26,321 nt of DNA from Prevotella sp. (GTDB lineage Bacteria; Bacteroidota; Bacteroidia; Bacteroidales; Bacteroidaceae): positions 1 through 26,321 of the forward strand of contig JAJWLX010000049.1 in the NCBI GenBank assembly GCA_021636625.1, given 5' to 3'. Shown here piece after piece: positions 1 through 6,876 of the stretch (its first letter is position 1; each line of letters starts with the position of its first letter). Made by a program: the position numbers and the translations under genes. Under the pieces are notes generated by a model that made no database searches, was not told where the DNA came from, and saw only the letters and a program-made list of their open reading frames with translations.

Positions 1-70
1 ATTAACGTTAAAAAATACGCTCAAAGCTTGCTCAATTAGAGTAAAACAGGGCGACAGGTTTCCGTTTGTA

Positions 71-120
71 ATACCCAGGGCGGTGCCCTGGGCTAGGAGC
101 TTCTGCCCTTTCAGGGCGTA
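71..120. repeat. REP-like double-hairpin intergenic repeat
   Basis: Two compact hairpins lie side by side. The first has perfect 8-bp arms, CCCAGGGC at 74-81 and GCCCTGGG at 85-92, with a GGT loop. The second has 5-bp arms, GCCCT at 105-109 and AGGGC at 113-117, with a TTC loop. They are joined by the spacer CTAGGAGCTTCT. The GC-rich block stands out in an otherwise AT-rich leader and no ORF covers it. Small adjoining palindromes of this kind are typical of REP-like elements. A diverged partial copy occurs at 10088-10118 on the opposite strand. A role as a terminator for an upstream gene outside the window is possible, but no T-run follows. Confidence 0.6.
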
Positions 121-211
121 TGGATAAACATCATACTGCAATCCCCCATCATTACAATGAAAGTTTAGTTAAAAAATATATAGAATAGTGCCGTTTTTCC
201 CATTTTTTTCG

Positions 212-219
212 TACCTTTG
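212..219 (+). promoter_or_regulatory. -7 promoter element for the mannosidase pair
   Basis: TACCTTTG matches the Bacteroidota -7 consensus TAnnTTTG and lies 72 bases before the GH92 start. The expected -33 TTTG is not clear; only a T-run at 194-198 is nearby. The rest of 1-291 holds the REP-like repeat and AT-rich sequence, and I see no gene there. Confidence 0.55.
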
Positions 220-291
220 CAGTATTATTTATTAGTTTTATTACAAATAACCTAATTTATTCAATTATTCCGTAGATGTTACTATAGCATT

Positions 292-2469
292 ATGAGAAAA
301 AGAATTATAAATCTTTTAATGATGACCTGCGTGCTAGCCGGCGGCTACACTCAGGTATCGCTTGCTCAACAGGCTAAGTCGGGCAAGCTAACCCAGTTTG
401 TCAACCCTCGAATCGGAACAGGTGGACATGGACACGTTTTCCTCGGAGCTAACGTTCCTTTCGGATACGTCCAGTTAGGTCCTACAGAACCATCCCGCGG
501 ATGGGACTGGTGTTCTGGCTATCACCATTCTGACTCCATCCTCATCGGCTTCGGACACCAGCACCTGAGCGGTACCGGTATCGGCGACCTGGGCGACGTG
601 GCTTTTCTGCCCGTAGTAGATGGCAACCAGAAACAAATCAAGTTCAGTCACGACAACGAGAACGTACGCCCTGGATACTATGCAGTCAAACTGCAGCAGC
701 CTAATGTATGGGTAGAGCTGACCGCTACACAGCGTGCCGGTTTCCAGCGCTATACCTTCGGTGCCGATGCACAGCAGGCACAGCTGGTACTCGACCTGAA
801 GCAGGGTATCGGCTGGGATGGAGCCAAGGACATGAATGTAGATAACACCACCGCTACCACCGTGGCTGGTCATCGTTTCTCCAAGGGATGGGCGAACGAC
901 CAGAAGGCATTCTTCTTCGCAGAATTCTCTCAGCCTGTTACCGTGAAGCCATTGGGCACCGGCAGATGGCTCATTACCGCTGCTGATGTCACCAAGCCAT
1001 TGCTGGTAAAGACCGGTATGTCCGCTGTAAGCGCAGAGAATGCCAAGCTGAACCTGGAGAAAGAGATTCCGGGTTGGGATTTCCGTCAGGTAGTAGCTGA
1101 TGCAGATGCTGCCTGGAACAAAGAACTGGCTAAGGTGAACATCGAGACCAGCGATTCTACCTCCCGCCGCATCTTCTACACAGCCATGTATCATACCATG
1201 ACCGCCCCATCTGTCTTCTCAGATGTCAATGGTCAGTATCGCGGTGCCGACGGCAAGGTCTATGACGGCAACTTCACCAATTATACCACCTTGTCACTCT
1301 GGGATACCTATCGTGCTGCTCATCCGCTAATGACCATGATCCATACCGACCTGTTGCCAGATATGGCAAGCACCTTCATCAATATCTATCGCCAGCAGGG
1401 CAAGTTGCCAGTATGGCATCTGATGGGTAACGAAACCAACTGTATGGTGGGCAACCCTGGCATTCCTGTTCTTGCCGATATGGTACTGAAGGGCTATGTA
1501 AAGGATAAGGAAGGAGCCTACGAGGCAATGAAGAAGTCGGCTATGCTCGATGAGCGTGGCATGGGCTTGCTCAAGAAGCACGGTTATCTGCCATACGACA
1601 AGGAGCCTACCAAGGAAACCGTAGCCAAGGGTCTGGAGTATGCGCTGGCTGATGCCTGCGTGGCTAAGGTGGCTCGCATGCTGGGCAAGAAGGAAGATGC
1701 CAAGTACTTCGAAAACAGATCAAAGGCTTACAGCAAGTACTTCGACAAGGAGACAGGCTTTATGCGCGGTCTGAGTTCCGACGGCAAGTTCCGTGTTCCT
1801 TTCAACCCATTCTCTGCAGAGCATCGTGAAGATGACTATACCGAGGGAAATGCATGGCAATATACCTGGCTGGTGCCTCATGATGTCCACGGACTCGTGA
1901 AGCTCTTCGGCAATGAAAAGAAATTCGTGACCAAGCTCGACTCTCTCTTCATCGTTACCGGTGAGATGGGTGCCAATGCTTCTCCTGACATCTCGGGTCT
2001 GATCGGACAGTATGCACACGGCAACGAGCCAAGTCATCACGTGCTCTATATGTACAACTATGTAGGTCAGCCTTGGAAGGGTGCCCGTCTGCTCAGACAG
2101 ACCCTGGACGAGATGTACAAGGATGACTTCGACGGTTTGAGCGGTAACGAGGACGTAGGTCAGATGTCAGCATGGTATGTGCTTTCTTCCATGGGTCTCT
2201 ATCAGGTAGAGCCTGCCGGCGGCAAGTACATCATCGGCAGTCCTATCTTCGACAAGGCGGAACTGAACGTGGGCAAGGGCAAGACCTTCAACATCGTCTG
2301 CAAGAACAACAGCAAGGAAAACATGTACGTACAGTCTGTGAAGTTGAACGGCAAGCCATACAGCAAGTCATACATCATGTACAACGACATCATGAAGGGT
2401 GGCACCCTCGAACTGCAGATGGGCAACCAGCCATCAAAGTGGGGAACCCGTCCTGCCGACCGTCCATAA
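292..2469 (+). CDS. GH92 exo-alpha-mannosidase, exported
   Basis: Calcium-dependent inverting alpha-mannosidases of family GH92 trim alpha-1,2, -1,3 or -1,4 mannose from N-glycans or yeast mannan. An N-terminal signal peptide of about 25 residues ends near SLAQQ. The opening family motif NPRIGTGGHGHVF is at residues 38-50. EGNAWQYTW carries E518, which aligns with the family's catalytic acid. GNEPSHH follows, and GNEDVGQMSAWY starts at G618 with the E620/D621 pair of the base region. The length of 725 residues is usual for a complete GH92 enzyme, and the C-terminal beta domain (IIGSPIFDKA) is present. It sits 33 bases upstream of a GH125 gene on the same strand, so the pair is probably one transcript for stepwise mannose removal. 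The linkage preference cannot be read from the sequence. Without a lipobox it is probably periplasmic. Confidence 0.95.
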   Translation: MRKRIINLLMMTCVLAGGYTQVSLAQQAKSGKLTQFVNPRIGTGGHGHVFLGANVPFGYVQLGPTEPSRGWDWCSGYHHSDSILIGFGHQHLSGTGIGDLGDVAFLPVVDGNQKQIKFSHDNENVRPGYYAVKLQQPNVWVELTATQRAGFQRYTFGADAQQAQLVLDLKQGIGWDGAKDMNVDNTTATTVAGHRFSKGWANDQKAFFFAEFSQPVTVKPLGTGRWLITAADVTKPLLVKTGMSAVSAENAKLNLEKEIPGWDFRQVVADADAAWNKELAKVNIETSDSTSRRIFYTAMYHTMTAPSVFSDVNGQYRGADGKVYDGNFTNYTTLSLWDTYRAAHPLMTMIHTDLLPDMASTFINIYRQQGKLPVWHLMGNETNCMVGNPGIPVLADMVLKGYVKDKEGAYEAMKKSAMLDERGMGLLKKHGYLPYDKEPTKETVAKGLEYALADACVAKVARMLGKKEDAKYFENRSKAYSKYFDKETGFMRGLSSDGKFRVPFNPFSAEHREDDYTEGNAWQYTWLVPHDVHGLVKLFGNEKKFVTKLDSLFIVTGEMGANASPDISGLIGQYAHGNEPSHHVLYMYNYVGQPWKGARLLRQTLDEMYKDDFDGLSGNEDVGQMSAWYVLSSMGLYQVEPAGGKYIIGSPIFDKAELNVGKGKTFNIVCKNNSKENMYVQSVKLNGKPYSKSYIMYNDIMKGGTLELQMGNQPSKWGTRPADRP

Positions 2470-2502
2470 GAATCAAGCACTAACTAACAAAACATATAAA
2501 TA

Positions 2503-3987
2503 ATGAGAAAGACTATTTTAACATTGGCTCTTCTTGCCTCCATGAGCGCTATGGCTCAGGAGAATGCTGAGGTAGATGTGCATGCACGCTATACCAAGGT
2601 GGTAACCCCAGTGAATGGCAAATATGAGTCAAAGCGTCCTCCTGTAGAGGACCGTCTCTTCACTTCTACAGCTGTAGAGAAGAAGATCAAGGAAGTACAG
2701 AAACTCCTGAAGAAGAATCCAAAGCTGGCGTGGATGTTTGCCAACTGCTATCCTAACACCCTGGAGAGTACCGTTCACTACCGTGTACTCGAAAATGGTG
2801 ATGATGATACATTCGTATATACAGGTGATATTCCAGCCATGTGGCTCCGCGACTCAGGTGCCCAGGTATGGCCTTACGTAGCCCTCGCCAACAAGGACGA
2901 AAAATTGAAGAAGATGCTGAAGGGTGTGATTCTCCGCCAGTTGAAGTGCATCAACATCGACCGCTACGCCAATGCCTTCAATGACGGTCCTACCGGTGCC
3001 GGCTGGCAGAAAGACCGCACCAAGATGCAGCCGGATGTATTCGAGCGCAAATATGAGATCGACTCCTTCTGCTACCCTATCCGTCTGGCTTACGAGTACT
3101 GGAAGGTAACAGGCGATGACTCTATTTTCGGCGAGGTATGGATGAAGGCTATCGAGAATATCCTGAAGACCTTCCACGAGCAGCAGCGCAAGGTGACAGC
3201 CAAGGCTTATCACTTTACCCGTGTTTCTGACCGTGCCTTCGATACCATCGGCTGGGACGGCTTCGGTGCTCCGGTAAAGCCAGTAGGACTGATTGCTTCT
3301 ATGTTCCGTCCTTCAGATGATGCCACCATCCTTCCATTCCTGATTCCATCCAACTTCATGGCAGTTTCTTCCATGAACAAGGCAGCAGAGATCTTGAAGC
3401 ACGTGGCAGAGAAGGATGCGGCAAAGAAAGATGCAGCCTTGAAGATTGCGCAGGATTGCAGCAGTCTTGCCGATGAGGTACATACTGCTCTGCAGAAGTA
3501 TGCTATCTACAACCATCCAAAGTATGGCAAGATCTATGCTTACGAGGTAGATGGTTTCGGCAACCAGCTCCTGATGGACGATTCCAACGTTCCTTCTCTC
3601 CTGGGTATGGGATATATGGGTGATGTTCCTATGAACGACCCTATCTACCAGAACACCCGCCGTTTCGTTTGGAGTGAGGACAATCCTTGCTTCTTCCGTG
3701 GCAAGGCTGGCGAAGGTATCGGTGGTCCACATATCGGTTACGACATGCCTTGGCCTATGTCTATCATGATGAAGTGCTTCACCGCACAGAGCGATGACGA
3801 GATCCGCTTCTGCATGAAGATGCTGTTGAATACGGATGCCGGTATGGGATTCATCCATGAGTCTTTCCACAAGGACGATGCTTCTAAATACACCCGTCCT
3901 TGGTTCGCATGGCAGAACACCCTCTTCGGAGAGTTGGTCATCAAGCTGATCAATGATGGCAAGGCAGACTTGCTGAACAACCTGTAA
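2503..3987 (+). CDS. GH125 exo-alpha-1,6-mannosidase, exported
   Basis: GH125 enzymes remove non-reducing alpha-1,6-linked mannose with inversion. The signal peptide is short and clear, ending at AMAQ (residue 19). The hallmark GDIPAMWLRDS spans 108-118. EIDS carries D187, the position of the general acid in characterised GH125 proteins. GFIHESF carries E453, which matches the proposed base. RPWFAWQNTLFGEL is the usual C-terminal motif. The length of 494 residues is slightly above the core family because of the leader and an inserted lysine/alanine-rich stretch near 300-315. It follows the GH92 gene closely and is followed by a strong hairpin at 4010-4050. Together the pair could dismantle alpha-mannose branches of N-glycans or fungal mannan. 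No SusC/SusD or sensor gene is next to it. Confidence 0.95.
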   Translation: MRKTILTLALLASMSAMAQENAEVDVHARYTKVVTPVNGKYESKRPPVEDRLFTSTAVEKKIKEVQKLLKKNPKLAWMFANCYPNTLESTVHYRVLENGDDDTFVYTGDIPAMWLRDSGAQVWPYVALANKDEKLKKMLKGVILRQLKCINIDRYANAFNDGPTGAGWQKDRTKMQPDVFERKYEIDSFCYPIRLAYEYWKVTGDDSIFGEVWMKAIENILKTFHEQQRKVTAKAYHFTRVSDRAFDTIGWDGFGAPVKPVGLIASMFRPSDDATILPFLIPSNFMAVSSMNKAAEILKHVAEKDAAKKDAALKIAQDCSSLADEVHTALQKYAIYNHPKYGKIYAYEVDGFGNQLLMDDSNVPSLLGMGYMGDVPMNDPIYQNTRRFVWSEDNPCFFRGKAGEGIGGPHIGYDMPWPMSIMMKCFTAQSDDEIRFCMKMLLNTDAGMGFIHESFHKDDASKYTRPWFAWQNTLFGELVIKLINDGKADLLNNL

Positions 3988-4009
3988 TACACATTATTAT
4001 ATATAAAGA

Positions 4010-4050
4010 AAATGCCGATAGTTTCTGATGTTTCAGAACTATCGGCATTT
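4010..4050. terminator. Bidirectional intrinsic terminator
   Basis: Arms at 4010-4028 and 4033-4050 pair over 18 bp with one bulged T and a TGTT loop. The stem is flanked by U-rich sequence on both strands (TTTATATTTA on plus, TTTTCTTTATA on minus). It lies between the convergent GH125 and porin genes, so it can stop both. Confidence 0.85.
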
Positions 4051-4082
4051 ATATTTATGCTAACTGAAAAAATGACCTCACT

Positions 4083-4802
4083 TTATGGCTGCAGGGTGAA
4101 ACCTACTACCAGATAAGCTTTCTCTGTGCTAGGGTTAGCAGCTACCTGAGCAAAGACAGGAACAGAGAAGGAATCGGTAATCTTGATATCCTTGGTAGCC
4201 TTGACACCTACGTGGGTAACGGCAAAACCGTTGGCATCACCATAGAAGGTTGTGGCAAATGGAACAGCACCAATGCTTGCCTCCCAATCACAGCCACCCA
4301 ACTTGAATGGAGCGGTAGCCTCGAGATAAGATGAATAAGCACGGTCGCCATCCTTGTTGACTCCATCGTTGCCGGCGAAGTTGGTGTACCAGTTCAAGGC
4401 AAGCAGACCGAAGTCATAACCTACATTTGCCTCGAAAACATGAGAAGTTTCGTGAGCCTTGTAAGCGAAATACTTCTCGTTAGGAGAGTTGAACCAGTAA
4501 TCGGTTACACCGATATGGAAACCACCAGTCTCGTATGCCAAGGTAAGATCAAACTCCTTGGTATCTTCAGGCTGAGAAAGACCTACACTTCCCCAAGCAG
4601 TAAGAGACAGACCTTTATATCCGATACCCAATGTAGGCTGCAGGGAAACGGCTCCCAAATCCTGACCACGCCAGTAGTACTGGCTTACGATATCAGCACC
4701 GATAGAAGTTTCTACCTCGTCCTGCGCCATGGCAGCAGGAGCAAAAGCCATCAAACCGAGTGCCAAGGCACCCATCTTCTTCATATCTAAAATCTTCTTC
4801 AT
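4083..4802 (-). CDS. TorF-like putative outer-membrane porin next to amtB
   Basis: This is a 239-residue exported beta-barrel protein. The chosen ATG at 4802 gives MKKILDMKKMGALALGL and a signal peptide ending AMAQ. An in-frame TTG further upstream, at 4853, overlaps the promoter -7 box and cannot be the start. The mature protein begins with ETSIGADIVSQYYWRGQDLG, the pattern of the Gcw_chp/TorF family (first strand with Tyr-Trp-Arg-Gly). It continues with alternating aromatic strands and closes with VVGFTLQP. Members of this family are often found beside amtB and PII genes, as here, which suggests passage of ammonium or a small nitrogen compound through the outer membrane. That substrate is inferred from context only. 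It has its own promoter, 121 bases of spacer after amtB, and a terminator behind it. Confidence 0.75.
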   Translation of the reverse strand: MKKILDMKKMGALALGLMAFAPAAMAQDEVETSIGADIVSQYYWRGQDLGAVSLQPTLGIGYKGLSLTAWGSVGLSQPEDTKEFDLTLAYETGGFHIGVTDYWFNSPNEKYFAYKAHETSHVFEANVGYDFGLLALNWYTNFAGNDGVNKDGDRAYSSYLEATAPFKLGGCDWEASIGAVPFATTFYGDANGFAVTHVGVKATKDIKITDSFSVPVFAQVAANPSTEKAYLVVGFTLQP

Positions 4803-4850
4803 AATCTCTCTTTTTATGTGATACATTCCTGTTTTAAAAAGTTTTGGCTG

Positions 4851-4883
4851 CAAAGTTACTACAAAAAACCTTGCCTACCAAAA
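4851..4883 (-). promoter_or_regulatory. Promoter of the porin gene
   Basis: On the minus strand TAACTTTG (4858-4851) is a full -7 match. TTTG (4882-4879) lies 20 bases further upstream, the ideal spacing for a Bacteroidota -33/-7 promoter. The start codon follows about 50 bases downstream. Confidence 0.8.
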
Positions 4884-4923
4884 CTTTTATCAATAATCTC
4901 TCTCGTCAATATATGAAAGTACT

Positions 4924-6186
4924 TTAGTTGTAGCAGCTCTCACCATGCTCGTAGATATCGAGACCTTCCTCCTCGATTCGCTTGTCAACACGGAGTCCAG
5001 CAATCTTCTTGATACTCCAGAAGAGGATGATACCTGTTGCAGCTGCCCAAAGGTCGATAACGATGATACCGAAAAGCTGTGCTCCGAAGAAACCGAAACC
5101 GCCACCATAGAAGGCACCGCCATCGAGAGCGAAGAGACCTGTCATCAAGGTACCGAAGATACCACATACACCATGTACAGAGCTAGCACCTACAGGGTCA
5201 TCAATATGAAGCTTGGTATCGATGAACTCGATAGAGAATACCAGGATGATACCTGCCAGAAGACCAATGATGGCTGAACCCAATGGACTAACCAAGTCGC
5301 AACCGGCTGTGATAGCTACCAAACCTGCCAAGATACCATTCAATGTCAATGAGAATGAAGGCTTACCATACTTGATCCAAGATGTAAACATGGTACCCAA
5401 ACCACCGCAGACAGCAGCCAGGTTGGTGGTCAGGAATACGTGGCTGATAGCAACACGGTTAACCTCACCAGAAGCAGCGAGCTGAGAACCAGGGTTGAAT
5501 CCGAACCATCCGAACCAGAGGATGAATACACCAAGGGCAGCAGCCATCAGATTGTGACCTGGGATAGCCGTGCTCTTGCCGTTGCGATACTTACCAAGAC
5601 GAGGACCTAAGCAGATGGCACCAACCAAGGCAAGTACACCACCAACACTATGTACGATAGCAGAACCTGCGAAATCATGGAAGGCTGCACCGAAGGTGTT
5701 CATCATGAACGAACCTGCCTCGCTGTTGCAAAGCCAACCGCCACCCCATGTCCAGTGACCCTCTACAGGGTAGATAATCAATGAGATGAAGAATGAATAG
5801 ATGCAATACATGGAGAACTTGGTACGTTCTGCCATAGCACCTGAAACGATGGTAGCACTAGTAGCGCAGAATACGGTTTCAAACATCAGGAAGCCTTCAG
5901 TAGGAAGACCGGCTGCATTTGTATAGAAAGACAAATCACCGAAGTTAGGCATACCGATGAAACCGGCACCATCACTACCAAACATAAATCCGAAACCTAC
6001 GAACCAGAAAAGAACAGAACCAATCATGAAATCGACAAAGTTCTTAAACAAGATGTTCGCGGTGTTTTTACTACGGGTAAAGCCCGCCTCGCAGAGGGCA
6101 AATCCCGGCTGCATGAAAAAGACCAACATGGCTGCCAAGAGCATCCATACGGTATCTAATGAAATTCCTAAATCCTGTACACTCAT
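4924..6186 (-). CDS. amtB: Ammonium channel AmtB
   Basis: AmtB is a trimeric inner-membrane channel that takes up ammonium when nitrogen is scarce. The 420-residue protein has about eleven hydrophobic segments and the family signature CEAGFTRSKN at 32-41. DFAGSAIVHSVGG carries D171 and the first pore histidine H179. GASSVHGVCGIFGT carries the second pore histidine H338. The aromatic gate region ETVFCATS is at 103-110. The N-terminus begins directly with the first membrane segment, without the separate signal peptide of the E. coli protein. It lies 63 bases downstream of a PII gene on the same strand, the classical arrangement in which PII blocks the channel from the cytoplasmic side. No clear promoter is seen between the two, so a shared transcript is likely. 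Confidence 0.96.
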   Translation of the reverse strand: MSVQDLGISLDTVWMLLAAMLVFFMQPGFALCEAGFTRSKNTANILFKNFVDFMIGSVLFWFVGFGFMFGSDGAGFIGMPNFGDLSFYTNAAGLPTEGFLMFETVFCATSATIVSGAMAERTKFSMYCIYSFFISLIIYPVEGHWTWGGGWLCNSEAGSFMMNTFGAAFHDFAGSAIVHSVGGVLALVGAICLGPRLGKYRNGKSTAIPGHNLMAAALGVFILWFGWFGFNPGSQLAASGEVNRVAISHVFLTTNLAAVCGGLGTMFTSWIKYGKPSFSLTLNGILAGLVAITAGCDLVSPLGSAIIGLLAGIILVFSIEFIDTKLHIDDPVGASSVHGVCGIFGTLMTGLFALDGGAFYGGGFGFFGAQLFGIIVIDLWAAATGIILFWSIKKIAGLRVDKRIEEEGLDIYEHGESCYN

Positions 6187-6249
6187 AACACAAAATCTTT
6201 AAAGTGTTGATACAATCTGAAAACTAATCTCTCTCCTCCCTTCCACATC

Positions 6250-6606
6250 TTATTTTTCCTGCTCCGCATTATAAAGAGCGATGTCGCCTCTTTCACCTGT
6301 ACGGATTCTTACGGTATCCTCTACAGGAATTACAAAGATTCGACCATCACCAATCTCGCCGGTACGGGCTGCCTCCTGGATGGCATGAATTGTTTTCTCT
6401 ACGTTCTTGTCGCGCACGACAACATTCAACAACACTCGCTCAATACTGCTGGTATCATACATGACACCACGATAGATACGAGCCTGTCGCATCTTGCCCT
6501 CTCCTCTTACATCGTAGTAAGAGAACCACTCAATGTCGGCGGCAAGCAAAGCTTCCTTTACATCCTCAAATTTCGTCTTGCGGATAATTGCTTCGATCTT
6601 TTTCAT
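6250..6606 (-). CDS. glnB: PII nitrogen regulatory protein
   Basis: PII proteins are cytoplasmic trimers that sense 2-oxoglutarate and adenine nucleotides and gate AmtB. The 118-residue protein starts MKKIEAIIRKTKFEDVKEAL, has the B-loop TGEIGDGRIFV, and ends with the nucleotide-binding RIRTGERGD. The T-loop, about residues 36-52, is unusual: it reads GEGKMRQARIYRGVMY, one residue shorter than in E. coli GlnB. The tyrosine of the RGxxY motif is retained (Y50), but the residue at the position of Gln39, which helps hold Mg-ATP-2-oxoglutarate, is Met39. Ligand response or modification may therefore differ. It is the first gene of the amtB unit. Whether to call it GlnB or GlnK cannot be settled from sequence; linkage to amtB favours a GlnK-like role. 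Confidence 0.93.
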   Translation of the reverse strand: MKKIEAIIRKTKFEDVKEALLAADIEWFSYYDVRGEGKMRQARIYRGVMYDTSSIERVLLNVVVRDKNVEKTIHAIQEAARTGEIGDGRIFVIPVEDTVRIRTGERGDIALYNAEQEK

Positions 6607-6653
6607 GTTAATCTCTCCTATTATTTAAATTACATATTGTTCGTTTTCGAGTG

Positions 6654-6661
6654 CAAAGGTA
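6654..6661 (-). promoter_or_regulatory. -7 element for glnB-amtB
   Basis: The minus strand reads TACCTTTG, 48 bases before the PII start. No convincing -33 TTTG lies at the usual distance, which would fit a promoter that needs an activator, though this is inference. Confidence 0.55.
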
Positions 6662-6755
6662 CGACAATTTGATTAATTAAATAGTTATTTACTTACTTTT
6701 TGCTTTAATTATTTTAGTTTGCTTTCTATTTGATAACTCATTTTAAGAAACATAA

Positions 6756-6798
6756 TGCAAAATAAAAGTAAAACAAGGGTTTTAACTTTCATTTTGCA
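6756..6798. other. Long AT-rich imperfect hairpin, function unknown
   Basis: TGCAAAATAAAAGT (6756-6769) pairs with ACTTTCATTTTGCA (6785-6798) with one mismatch. The stem continues inward as AAAAC/GTTTT to a 4-base AAGG loop with one bulged A. It lies between the end of the nan operon and the PII promoter. No T-run follows on either strand, so it does not look like a standard terminator. Confidence 0.45.
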
Positions 6799-6816
6799 AC
6801 AAACCTTCATAAAATA

Positions 6817-6865
6817 GAAAAACCAGTATGGATGAAGCCCCGACAGACTATCATACCACACTGGT
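6817..6865 (-). terminator. Probable terminator of the nan operon
   Basis: On the minus strand ACCAGTGTGG (6865-6856) pairs with CCATACTGGT (6831-6822) with one mismatch, and a run of five T follows. It lies 11 bases past the stop codon of the last nan gene. The 24-base loop is long, so confidence is moderate. Confidence 0.55.
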
Positions 6866-6876
6866 AGAATCATTAA

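Noticed and set aside
74..117. CRISPR or insertion-sequence end in the leader repeat
   Set aside because: There is only one unit here, without regular spacers, a transposase or target-site duplications.
4803..4853. TTG-initiated extension of the porin gene
   Set aside because: The TTG overlaps the -7 promoter box, so it would not be transcribed. The ATG at 4802 gives a clean signal peptide.
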